NCBI GenBank assembly: GCA_037043455.1
Contig: JAWPHD010003086.1
Location: forward strand, 124,001 to 188,000
Length of the DNA: 64,000 nt
Direction: 5' to 3'
Source of the DNA: Cyrtodaria siliqua
Taxonomy: Eukaryota > Mollusca > Bivalvia > Adapedonta > Hiatellidae
The notes under the pieces are model-generated. The model had not been told where the DNA came from and did not search any database. It saw only the letters and a list, made by a program, of their open reading frames with translations. The first letter of the stretch is position 1, and each line of letters begins with the position of its first letter. A program made the position numbers and the translations under genes. Shown one piece after another: positions 31,724 to 40,930 of this stretch.

Positions 31724-34416
31724 TCAGGTTGAGCCCCTGGAGATTGGCTCCTAGTACTGGGACTTCGAGATAAGCCCGCCCTGTCATTGTATGGACTAGG
31801 TGGTCTATCCCGATAGCCAGTAGGAGGGTACCGATTCTCCTGTACCATATCGCCTTTGTAGCGGTCATTTATATTGGGTGTATTTCTACCCGGGGACCTT
31901 GATCTTTGCTGATCATAGCCCGTATTTGCGGTCTGACCAGGGTCTAGGTATCGACCGGGAGATCGGAGCCTATATTCATAGCCTTGAGGGGCCGGGCCTG
32001 GAGATACCATCTGACCAGGAGATCGGGGCCTATATTCATAGCCTTGAGGGGCCGGGCCTGGAGATACCATCGGTAGGGGTGGTGGTCGTGCCATTGGTGA
32101 CTGACTACCCCAAGGTGCGTCATTGTACCTGGGTCTCCAATCAGGCAATTGTTGTCCTCGATAAGGAGATGGGCTCCTATATCGGTCTCTGTTTGGTTGC
32201 CCTTTGTACCCTGGGGACCAACCTCTTTGTGGGTATGCTGTCTTCCCAGAGGCACCAAGATAGGGGCTTGGACTCCGAGAGCGCATTTGATTCTCCCCAA
32301 CCCCCAGCTTACCTCTGATTTCCGCCATAGATCGCTCTATTTTGGAAACCCGATCTTCTTCTTGGGTGGTAAATGCCCGTTCTTTAAATGCGACCTTGTT
32401 GCCGTGGACAGCTTTTAAATTAGCTACATAGCTCTTCACACGGCGACAAGCTTCTTGAATTGTTTGCGGGGCCTCATTCATTACAAAGGCCGCCGCCTCT
32501 TTATAGCGACAACCGCGTAAAAATGCTTCGGTCGCTAATTGTTCAGCTGTCTTCCTGTCAGCCCGTTTGTAACCATCGAGTGTTATACTTAACACTCGTT
32601 GAAGGAATTCCTCTAATGATTCCTCTTCGGTCTGTCTGATGAGGTGCAACCTTTGGCGAGCTGCCACAGGTTCATCCTTGATGTCAAACCTTAACTGGAG
32701 TTCTTTTTTTAACTTTTTATAGCTATCGTTGCGAGGGCAACGATTCGCATACTCCAGTGCTTTGTCCTTTAGCGAGTCTAATAACCTGTTTAAGCACTTT
32801 TGCTTAGACCATCGCCTTCTCTTAACTAGGCGGTCAAAACGTGCAATAAAACTTTGCCATGTCATTTTTCCAACCTCCCCTGAAAACAATTCCATTTTGG
32901 GTGGTGGCGGTGACCTACCCCTACTTGAGGAGCTTGAACTACTAGTACTAGAGTTACTAGTACTAGTGGAAGACTTATGTCTGTGTCTTCTCTTTTTGTC
33001 TTTGGTTTTCTTTCGACCCCGTGATTTGTCATCGGAACTGTCTGTGTCCGTGGAGGAAGGAGACGAGGACTGTCTACGTTTGTCTTTTTTCTTTGAATGC
33101 CGGTGGCTATGCGTCTGTTTAGTTGTTTTGTCTGTTTCCTTCTTTTCCCCTTTTTTATTAAAATCCCCCTTAATATCTAATTTGGAAACATTTTCTCGAC
33201 CGTTCGACTTGGACCTATAATCAGACGCGGCGCGCGCGCTTCCGTTCGCGACGCGTTGCTTGTCGCGCGCATTGCGGTCCTCGTCCTTTGCGGAGAGGAT
33301 TTGTGGTGGTTTGTCTGACTTTTGGTTAGAATAAATTCCATTAGCAGGCATTCTCGAACTCATGTCTGCAATGAATTGTTTCATGGGCTTATTGCCAGAC
33401 TCTGTTTTTATTACAGTATTCTGTTTAGAGTCCTGTGTAAAGGAGGGTGGCGGACATTGAAAAAGTGATCCCATTGGATTTAGATCCTTATGTGCCTCCA
33501 ATGATTCTGAAGTCGCCCATTGTGCGTGTTGAGTTACATTCTCAACTAAGCTAATATGCGACTCCATATCTTTAAAGAGGTTTTCAGTTTGAGACATGTG
33601 TTTATACTGCATGTCTTTCAATTGAGACATTTGGTCCCTTGTCTGAACTATGTAGTTATTTTGTACCTCTTTTAAACATTTCAACTCTTCCCCATGACCC
33701 CGCTCATAGTGTTCAAATGTTTCAGAAAGCTGCAGTATGTTTTCCTGAGTTTGCTTAACATGTGATTGATGTTCTTGTTCAAGCGACTGCACAGAAGAAT
33801 ATATTGTACCCACACTATTTGTGAGGTCTCGGCAACGGTCATTTTGAGCCTTCATATCTACTTGCATACTCTTTTGTGTAGCAATAGATTCTTTTTTTAA
33901 TTCGGACACGGTGTCTTTAAAACTAGACTGCAGATGTTCAAAAACTTTGAACATGTCATGAAAGACATCATTCGTCTTTTGAATTTTTTTGTCTAATGAG
34001 GTGACTTTTGTTTTTACTGTAATTATTTCAGCCTCCGCTGAATGTAACCGATCCTGTATGTCGGCTGTTATGATCTCATCTTCCCTTGTCAAAGTATGGT
34101 GGGCAGATAGAGAATCACCAGGTGTCTTGGGACTCCCTGTTGATGAGCTGGTTCGACTCCCGGCTGGCGAGTGAACTGTGGCCTTAAAAGATGCCATATC
34201 TTGGGGCATGTCTATAGTCATAAGGCCATCGTCTATATGTTGTTGCCATTCTTCAGGCGTTAGCCGAATGGCGGCGAGTTCATGTATAGACAATTCTCCT
34301 CGGTTGCCTCCGAGGACAGAATCTCTTAACTCAATGAGTTTTGAGGCAGTTGTCTTACCTATTTGTGGTAAAGACTTCAACTCCTCTGTTGTGCATGTAT
34401 ATAAATTCATGGACAT
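31681..34416 (-). CDS. gag: Gag-like structural protein with N-terminal HhH motif
   Basis: 911 residues with an ATG start at 34,416. Residues 4-34 (NLYTCTTEELKSLPQIGKTT...) resemble a ComEA-type helix-hairpin-helix DNA-binding motif. About 110-300 is predicted coiled coil (repeated Q/L/E heptads). 400-505 is a low-complexity Lys/Arg/Ser/His stretch. About 508-675 is the capsid-like region (KMTWQSFIARFDRLV ... QTIQEACRRVKSYV) similar to retrotransposon gag. 700-911 is Pro/Arg/Ser/Tyr-rich with SPSPY and RSPG repeats, including an exact-looking 20-residue tandem duplication near 783-822. I see no CCHC zinc knuckle; RNA binding may instead use the basic RS-like segments. Its 3' end contains the frameshift signal. 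The length is about twice that of an ordinary Ty3 Gag. Confidence 0.9.
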   Translation of the reverse strand: MSMNLYTCTTEELKSLPQIGKTTASKLIELRDSVLGGNRGELSIHELAAIRLTPEEWQQHIDDGLMTIDMPQDMASFKATVHSPAGSRTSSSTGSPKTPGDSLSAHHTLTREDEIITADIQDRLHSAEAEIITVKTKVTSLDKKIQKTNDVFHDMFKVFEHLQSSFKDTVSELKKESIATQKSMQVDMKAQNDRCRDLTNSVGTIYSSVQSLEQEHQSHVKQTQENILQLSETFEHYERGHGEELKCLKEVQNNYIVQTRDQMSQLKDMQYKHMSQTENLFKDMESHISLVENVTQHAQWATSESLEAHKDLNPMGSLFQCPPPSFTQDSKQNTVIKTESGNKPMKQFIADMSSRMPANGIYSNQKSDKPPQILSAKDEDRNARDKQRVANGSARAASDYRSKSNGRENVSKLDIKGDFNKKGEKKETDKTTKQTHSHRHSKKKDKRRQSSSPSSTDTDSSDDKSRGRKKTKDKKRRHRHKSSTSTSNSSTSSSSSSSRGRSPPPPKMELFSGEVGKMTWQSFIARFDRLVKRRRWSKQKCLNRLLDSLKDKALEYANRCPRNDSYKKLKKELQLRFDIKDEPVAARQRLHLIRQTEEESLEEFLQRVLSITLDGYKRADRKTAEQLATEAFLRGCRYKEAAAFVMNEAPQTIQEACRRVKSYVANLKAVHGNKVAFKERAFTTQEEDRVSKIERSMAEIRGKLGVGENQMRSRSPSPYLGASGKTAYPQRGWSPGYKGQPNRDRYRSPSPYRGQQLPDWRPRYNDAPWGSQSPMARPPPLPMVSPGPAPQGYEYRPRSPGQMVSPGPAPQGYEYRLRSPGRYLDPGQTANTGYDQQRSRSPGRNTPNINDRYKGDMVQENRYPPTGYRDRPPSPYNDRAGLSRSPSTRSQSPGAQPDLNDRGLGRKTTPI
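31963..32082. repeat. 60-bp tandem duplication inside gag
   Basis: Two adjacent near-identical 60-bp units (sharing GAGATCGG.GCCTATATTC and GGGCCGGGCCTGGAGATACC) encode a doubled MVSPGPAPQGYEYRxRSPG block; the few differences suggest a recent duplication. Confidence 0.85.
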
Positions 34417-34742
34417 GATGGAAAATAATATTGAAATAATAATAGTATCTCAATATAGACTGAAATATTTCGTTGTTGAATTTTCAACAACAAAATAATT
34501 GACGAGTAACAATCGTCAATAACACCGTATAAATTAAATATTTATCCGGCAATTAATATTGTTTGCATCCACAATAATCCCTAATAATATTATTCCACAA
34601 CATCTTGTGAAATAATAATAATTACAGAACGAACGACATTGCTATGAAATGTACACGTGTGCGTATTTTTTAAAAATGGCGCGTGACCCAGATAATTTTT
34701 ATCTGAATAACGCCTCGACTTTCGCTAATACGCAGCGCCAAA
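34417..34742 (-). promoter_or_regulatory. Element leader with PBS candidate and hairpins
   Basis: Directly after the 5' LTR, element-sense TT-TGGCGCTGCG (34,740-34,731) is a primer-binding-site candidate: TGG complements a tRNA CCA end, and the next base implies discriminator G, as in Ser-type tRNAs. The match to a particular tRNA cannot be settled by eye. Further in are hairpins CAGATAA/TTATCTG (about 34,690-34,707), TTGACG/CGTCAA (34,499-34,519) and GTTGTTGAA/TTCAACAAC (about 34,472-34,492). These could serve dimerisation or packaging. Confidence 0.5.
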
Positions 34743-35053
34743 TGATGTACGAGTGAATACCCGCGCTATAGACCAACGCACAATAATATCTAGATAACGG
34801 TCTACTTACCTAGAATGCTCCCAGCTCCCCTGAACCACTTGTAGACGTGATGTACAGAGACGATCAGACGTAGTGTTGTTGGTTCGGTGGTTGGAGTTGA
34901 AGAGAGAGAGTATTGTCCTGATTCGTCGGAGCTCACCCGGATTGGAATCACGTGCCTTATTGCTGGCAGACTATTGGCTGACCCTTGCCTAGACGAAGGT
35001 CAATCCTCTGACGTCACCAGAGTGAGGCCTCCGACAGGGACGCAGGTACAACA
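34743..35053 (-). repeat. 5' LTR (311 bp) with promoter-type motifs and splice donor
   Basis: Element-sense features in order: TGTTGTACC start; palindromic TGACGTCA (35,016-35,009), the CREB/ATF site; CCAAT (34,977-34,973); CACGTG E-box (34,954-34,949); then AG/GTAAGT at 34,811-34,804, a consensus 5' splice site 244 nt into the LTR; end GTACATCA. I see no TATA box, so initiation is probably initiator-driven. Identical in length to the 3' copy. Confidence 0.9.
34804..34811 (-). promoter_or_regulatory. Putative 5' splice site in the LTR
   Basis: AG/GTAAGT is a perfect metazoan donor. Joined to the acceptor at 26,724 it would remove gag-pol and give a short leader in front of the TatD ORF, comparable to the singly spliced env mRNA of retroviruses. 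It requires the start of transcription to lie upstream of LTR position 244. Confidence 0.55.
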
Positions 35054-35106
35054 AACAGAAGCTCATTATGCTATTGCAAACAAATAAGAAAATTGACCCA
35101 AAGGAA

Positions 35107-35303
35107 AGGGAGAAAAAATCATTATTTTACATAACATGAACAAAATTACATACCGCTGTCATTAAGTTCTGGCTGGGGAAGGCAGAAAATAGATTGCGCA
35201 TGCGCAATTAAACGAATATTACAATTGCAGAGCAAGCTAACAAAACCGTGGGTGCTGCCTCCCAATAACTCTGGCTATTATTGGAGTAATAGCCCGTATT
35301 ATT
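35107..35303. repeat. 195-bp dispersed repeat, copy 2
   Basis: Partner of 18,629-18,823, including the ATTGCGCATGCGCAAT palindrome at 35,193-35,208. It lies 53 bp outside the 5' LTR, so the retroelement landed beside it. Confidence 0.8.
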
Positions 35304-36300
35304 TATATAAATCATGATATGTACTTTTGTATGCCATCTTACCATGCCACAATTGTATCATAAAAAAAATGTAATTATTGATACTATGCTCATGACTCTT
35401 GCTAAGGTTATTGCATAATAAAAAATCTTCTTCTTCTTCTTCTATATATAGTAGAGAGAATCATACCTTGAACAGAACACCTTTCACAAACACTGGATCT
35501 AGAAAAGATACTAAATGATAGAGTAATTTTGTTCAAATACAATGTGGAAAATTATCATTTACAGTGCTATAAACAAATAAAAAAAACTCTTAGCTGGCGT
35601 ATATACTAGCTAAAATATATATGTATTAGAAGAAGGCTGTTTATTTTTTCCTCTTGTGTGTGTGTGTGTGTATGTGTGTGTGTGTGAAACAGGAGGTTGA
35701 CATTTTTTACTCCATAGATCTTATTGTACCAACTTGATGCCCGTGTCAATTTGATGCGTCATGCAAAATATAAAAATATTTTGTCCGGTAATAAACCTTT
35801 TATTATCTGTCTTCAGTCCTGTCTGTCAACCTCGTAATGGTTTCTTCTCTTGTTGCGTTGGCGTCTGCCAATCATTAAGTATTTGCTTTGTGGCTTTCTA
35901 GGCTTTTATTATTTCGTTTATTCATATATTTTGTATTTATATACTCACCTAAAAAGAAAAAAAAAACTTTCTACTGGTATTCCCATAGGCAGGTTTTTGA
36001 GCGCTTAGGACAGCTTGAACAGGGCTTTAATTAAACAATGTTTGATGTTTTTGAGCACACTTTACTGAGTACTAAATATTCATTTAAACAGTTTCAAATC
36101 TTTTATGGATGCTTTGGAAACCTAGAGGCTCTACCTATATCTTTTTGTCCACCAATTGATATAAACTTTACTTAATTATAAAGAGGACTATGAAAAAGGT
36201 AAATGGCAATAATTCACCCCATGTCTTATGCGTTTTGCTGGGGAAAAACAGGATTGAAAAGATCGGATTTTTGAAATTGTATTCGTAATTGTTTTAGACA
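35304..36300. other. No gene seen; microsatellites
   Basis: Contains (CTT)n at about 35,427-35,443 and (GT)n at about 35,656-35,686. Otherwise unremarkable AT-rich DNA. Confidence 0.5.
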
Positions 36301-36304
36301 AGCC

Positions 36305-36430
36305 GATTGCGGAGATTTTCCGATCTTATTCGTTTACAATCGGAACTGCCTCGTCGGAATGGCGAAGAGTTCCGATCGATTCGTTTACTATCGGAACTGC
36401 CCCGAATAGTTTGTTTTCGTTCAGCTGAAT
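36305..36430. repeat. Duplicated TTCCGATC...ATCGGAACTGCC hairpin
   Basis: Two units of about 55 bp: TTTCCGATC, ATTCGTTTACAATCGGAACT, GCCTCG, then GTTCCGATC, ATTCGTTTACTATCGGAACT, GCCCCG. Each can fold TTCCGAT/ATCGGAA with an ATTCGTTTAC-containing loop. The sequence is clearly more GC-rich than its surroundings. Function unknown. Confidence 0.65.
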
Positions 36431-37430
36431 CGTATTTCGCACGTCCGAGAAAATCGTAAAAACTCGTAGTTCTCCGGCAGGAATAAAAGGCTGGGCAGCA
36501 TTTTATTCAAGATATTGTTTTGATCATAATTAATAATTTACAGAACTGGAATACGAACCATGTTTCTTCTTAGAATACTCATAAAATAGCTTTGTATACA
36601 TATAAATGCAGTAATATTGAGTATTTAATATTTTACATTAAAAATCGCGTAGATATAGGTAGTGCCTCTTTAAGAAAAATGGGGATAACTCCCTTGTGTA
36701 CTGAACTTTTCAAAAAAGCTTTGTTTGGACTATTGGTGGTGGTCGATCTAATTATTCTATATACATCATTTATTATTTCATGTTTTGCTGTCTATAGTAC
36801 AAGGGAAAGAAAAAGGGGTACTGTTTATTTTTGCTCAGTATATATGTCATTTTTAAATGCTACCTAGTTTGTTTAAAGATGAAGCCTGTTGTGAACTTCC
36901 TTATTTACACTGTCCAGTTTAATTGGGGTGATAATAGGATAAGAGTGGGTTAAAAAAAACTGTGGCTCTTTTGCCACTGTTGGAATTTCCTTTATGAATG
37001 TGGTATCGTATGCTTTGTTTCAATTTTACTAATTATCCTGTAAGTGTTGTTTGTTTTGAATTATTTTTCGGCGTCATCCGTTGGCCTCGCAGGAGATGTG
37101 TCTGTGTAAGCCTATCAAAATTCGAGTTGAAAGCGATACAGAAATTATGAAAGCCTACAGTGTTTATTAAACTGAATGCTGATTGGCTAAATTTGTCTGA
37201 CAGTGCCAAAGGCAACTAGTAGATTTGTTTATAGAGTGTAGTTGTTGATAAATGGTATATCGTTAGGTGATTTGTTGCGCTGTACTTCAATCGTGACCGG
37301 AAAAGATAAAGAAAGGAATAGAAATGTTGAAATTGCAAATAAATTATTCCGTTTTCTTGCAAAGTGCGTTAATTTTACATCGTAACTGGTAATGAAACCC
37401 TATTAAAAATTACAGGTCGCCGTGATTTCC
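36431..37430. other. No supported gene; one copy of a dispersed repeat core
   Basis: Bases about 36,880-36,950 contain the dispersed core TTATTTACACTGTCC..TTTAATTGG..GATAATAGG (also at 38,100, 39,090, 41,720, 47,360, 59,090, 61,280 and 62,020). The 91-codon plus frame 36,592-36,867 has no recognised similarity. Confidence 0.4.
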
Positions 37431-37965
37431 TAGTCACGTTATTTTTCAAGGTGTCCGGATGTGATTTTCAGCCTTCTCCAAAACCACAAGGGTTTGAGCT
37501 TAGATATTATGTATATTTCATCATCTAGTGGTCCTCTACCAAGTTTGTACAAATGGTGACCAAAATATTCTTCTCTGAAACCACAAGACCTACACCTTTG
37601 ATATTTTGCATGTAGCAACATCTAGTGGTCCTTTACCAAGTTTGTACAAATGGTGACCCTGGGGACAGAATTATCCCCACCCGGGGGCAAGGGGGTCAAC
37701 ATTTTTACAAAGCAATATAGAGAAATACATTTTAAAATCTTCTTCTTTGAAACCACAAGGGCTACAGCTTTGATATTTTGCATGTAGCATCATATAGCGG
37801 TCCTTTACCAAGTTGTACAAATGGTGACCCTGGGGTCAGAATAAGCCCCTCACCGGGGATCAAACGTTTTACATAGAAATATTAGAAAATACATTTAAAA
37901 ATCTTCTTTTTTGAAACCACAAGATAAGAGCTTTGGTATATTGCATGCAGCATCATCTAACAGAG
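37430..37965. repeat. Tandem repeat with ACCACAAG...GGTGACCCTGGGG units
   Basis: Three to four diverged units containing GAAACCACAAG, TTTGATATTTTGCATGTAGC, CATCTAGTGGTCCT, TTACCAAGTTTGTACAAATG and GGTGACCCTGGGG. Its right part is the outer end of the left inverted-duplication arm; the mirror copy is 63,040-63,385. The insertion at 55,134-56,621 uses a related unit. Confidence 0.75.
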
Positions 37966-38185
37966 TACACTTTCCCAGTATATTGATTCAGGCCCTCGTA
38001 GGCCTCTTGTTTTCAGGGTTATGGCCCTTTGAATATTTTAACAATGGCCTTCCGTAATGGAATGCTGCCTATCTGTTAGAGGCTATATAGCCTGGCGAGG
38101 GTTTCTTTATTTACACTGTCCTGTTTAATTTGGATGACACTAGGGTAAGAGTGAATAAAATGGACCACCAAAGGATTAGGGTTAA

Positions 38186-38451
38186 GCGTCTCCGTGACCG
38201 AATGGTTAACCACGTTGCGTTGTAAACCTTCGCCTTTCACCGCTGCGGGTTCGAATCCCACTGGGAGCTCGACTTGTAAGTGAGGAAGTGTCGATTCGTA
38301 CGGATGACGGCAGGTGTACATTACTGGTTCTACCCAGGAAAAGTGGGTGGTCTGCCTCCACCACACAAAATCGACTGTCATATATAACCTTACATGTGTT
38401 GAAAATGACGGAAAACACCATACAAGCAAAACAAAAACAAACAAACAAAAC
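38186..38451 (+). mobile_element. tRNA-derived SINE (left arm, copy 1)
   Basis: The tRNA-like head, GCGTCTCCGTGACCGAATGG through GGGTTCGAATCCCACTGGGA, has A and B boxes spaced as in class II tRNAs. A body of about 180 bp (GGTTCTACCCAGGAAAAGTG, TCATATATAACC, GTGTTGAAAATGACG) ends in a (CAAA)n tail. Mirror copy at 61,695-61,957, so it was present before the inverted duplication. Confidence 0.85.
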
Positions 38452-40614
38452 ACCACTGGTCCATTATTTATATATAAAAGTAGAGACAAATGTGGAACGG
38501 GAAAAGTATTATTCACAGAACTCAGTCATACAAAAACACGACTTCAGAACAAACAATTACGTGGATAAACAGAAGCGAAGTTTGCGACACCACGAATATA
38601 AAAGGGTTGGCAACAGGGGTACCACCTTATATACATACATGTGAATACCATGGCGGGGTCAATTGTCACATGAAACTTCTTTGGAAGAAACTACTTTCAA
38701 AGTAATTTCACAGGGTGAGAAAGAGTCTCGCTGGGGTATCTCATGTTGGAAAATTAAGAAGTATAGGTACAACTGTAAAACCTGCTTCTAAATAACCATT
38801 TTAAATAGTTTCAACCTTTTTAGGAAATCGAAATTGGGTTATTAGTTCGGACAGATTGTGGAATATGATGACGTCTACCTAAATCCTCAAACGCCGGTAG
38901 CGTTTGATGTTTGTCTTAACACTTGTCGTATCCTTAATGCTTTGTTCTCTTATTGCTCTGGCTTTTGCCAAGTCATTGAATATTTGCATTGTCGCTTTTT
39001 AGGCTTTTGTTATACACATGCTCATATATGTGTTTTACTTATGTTGTCTATTAATGCTGCCTTGTTTGTTAGAGAACAAAACCTGGCGGGGATTTCTTTA
39101 TTTACACAGACCCGTTTTATTGGGATGACAGTAAGGTAAAAGTGAGGTTTGGTGCACCCTAAAGGACATTCCTCAGTTACGCACGAATGTTCATGGTGTA
39201 AATCAGAAAGAAAACAACTAAGGATCTTTTAGTTCCATGGATGGTATTAATAATCATAATAAAGTGCATATTTGCCGTTTTTGTCAGTTTTGTGTACCAA
39301 TAACTTTATTTTAATGCAGTTGAATATGCCTTCATCGGGGACTATAAACAGAAAAATGCGAAAATATCAAAAACTTCCAAAATCTGCCTAAAATGGCAGA
39401 TTTTGATCGATTACAACAGTTAAATAATCTATTTATTACATTTTTAATCAGATTATGTATGCTTTTAACCAGAATTATTCGCTTTATTTAGCGTTATCGG
39501 CGGATAACGTCGACGTCACCAACGCATTATTGACGTCATAACTCAACGTCGCAGTTAGTTATTTTTGTGTTCGGAGTTAGTTATTAATATTTAGCGATTA
39601 TGAATATTCTTTCACTGAGAAATCCCAATCTTTCACCCATAGAAATGTAATAAACATGTTTAATTGTTATTTATTGACATTTGAAATATTGGTAAAATTG
39701 CATTTTAAAGGGACAAATGGCAATCTTGAGTTTTATTACCGCATTAAAGTTAGTAACTCGATTTATTAATCCTGCCTCATTTTGACTTTAAAACTGCTTG
39801 CATATAATTAAATAAAAGTTTGAGATTTCAAATTTCTTCAATATTCTAGCAAATTTTTAAATATATTATTGATGCAATATTAAGAAATGTTAGAAATTTG
39901 TAAAAACTATTTACTTTGATCTATTCGAATAATTAATATCAATGATTGCAACTATGCAAGTTATATCAAAACTAACGAGACGCCGTGAGTTTTAAACAAA
40001 TCAAGAAGTAACCCTTTAAGCATGTTTTGGGAGAAAGGGAATAATATTAAATAAATGGGGCAAAAGTTGTAAAGAAAATGCTTGTTGGTAATTTTATTTG
40101 GTTTGAAAACTTGGGTAATTTAATGGTCCTCAACGAAATGTATGATCTAATGATGGTGGGATTTATTTTTACTCAAGAATTCAGGTTAAGGGCTTGCTAA
40201 CCGGAGGGCCATATTGCCCCCTGACCGTTCCAAGTCGATAACCCTGTCTTCACCACTCTTTCTGTTGTGTATTGTATTCTTCATTGTATAGTTAATTTGT
40301 GTTACAGAGCGGATATACGGTACCATTGCGTGTGGGTGCTGTGATTTCTATAGGACCATTTTTCTCTTCTTTGTCATGGGTTTGTTTGTTGAGAATTGGA
40401 CATTAAACTGATGAGTGCTGTTCTACAACCTGGTTTTAACCCTAGCGGCCATTTTACCACTGACCATTGCAAGGCGGTACCCATAGTGTCAACCCTTTGT
40501 GTTTGGGATGTCTCATGTCTTGCTTTTATTAACATTGTAATTGTTTATTTTAATGCATGCTTTTGGTTGACTGTGTTCCGTGAAAGCTACATTTCCTGTT
40601 TGACTTTTATACCT

Positions 40615-40930
40615 ACGTGTATGTCCTCTATGTATTTAGGGTTTTCCACACTTCAAGTATGTGGAGCTGTATGTCCTCTATGTATTTAGGGTTGTCCACA
40701 GCTGTATGTCCTCTATGTATTTAGGGTTTTCCACACTTCAAGTATGTGGAGCTGTTTGTCCTCTATGTATCTAGGGTTTTCCACACTTCAAGTATGTGGA
40801 GCTATTTGTCCTCTATGTATCTAGGGTTTTCCACACTTCAAGTATGTGGAGCTGTATGTCCTCTATGTATTTAGGGTTTTCCACACTTCAAGTATGTGGA
40901 GCTGTTTGTCCTCTATGTATCTAGTGTTTG
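40615..40930. repeat. About 50-bp minisatellite, 6-7 units, left arm only
   Basis: The unit TGTCCTCTATGTATTTAGGG + TTTTCCACACTTCAAGTATG + TGGAGCTG is repeated, one copy being shortened. The mirror position in the right arm (about 59,845-59,885) has a single copy, so the array expanded after duplication. Confidence 0.9.

Larger units (their letters stand above)
23296..35053 (-). mobile_element. Complete Ty3/gypsy-type LTR retrotransposon carrying a TatD-hydrolase ORF
   Basis: The element is 11,758 bp, read on the minus strand: 5' LTR (35,053-34,743), structured leader, gag (34,416-31,681), pol via -1 frameshift (to 27,692), a hairpin array (27,652-26,854), a TatD-domain ORF (26,717-25,296), more hairpins (25,143-24,098), polypurine tract and 3' LTR (23,606-23,296). 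Both LTRs are 311 bp, begin TG and end CA in element sense, and I see no difference between them, implying a recent insertion. AACA lies directly outside both ends (23,292-23,295 and 35,054-35,057), consistent with a 4-bp target duplication. Pol domain order PR-RT-RNaseH-IN is that of Ty3/gypsy elements. The third ORF sits where env lies in retroviruses, but encodes a metal-dependent hydrolase with no signal peptide or membrane segment. Confidence 0.95.

Noticed and set aside
32729..33220. 163-codon plus-strand frame rich in Leu and Ser
   Set aside because: Antisense shadow of the Lys/Arg/Ser-rich part of gag.
38186..38272. Functional tRNA gene
   Set aside because: The A/B boxes are present, but the acceptor arms pair poorly and the sequence continues into a SINE body found in several copies.
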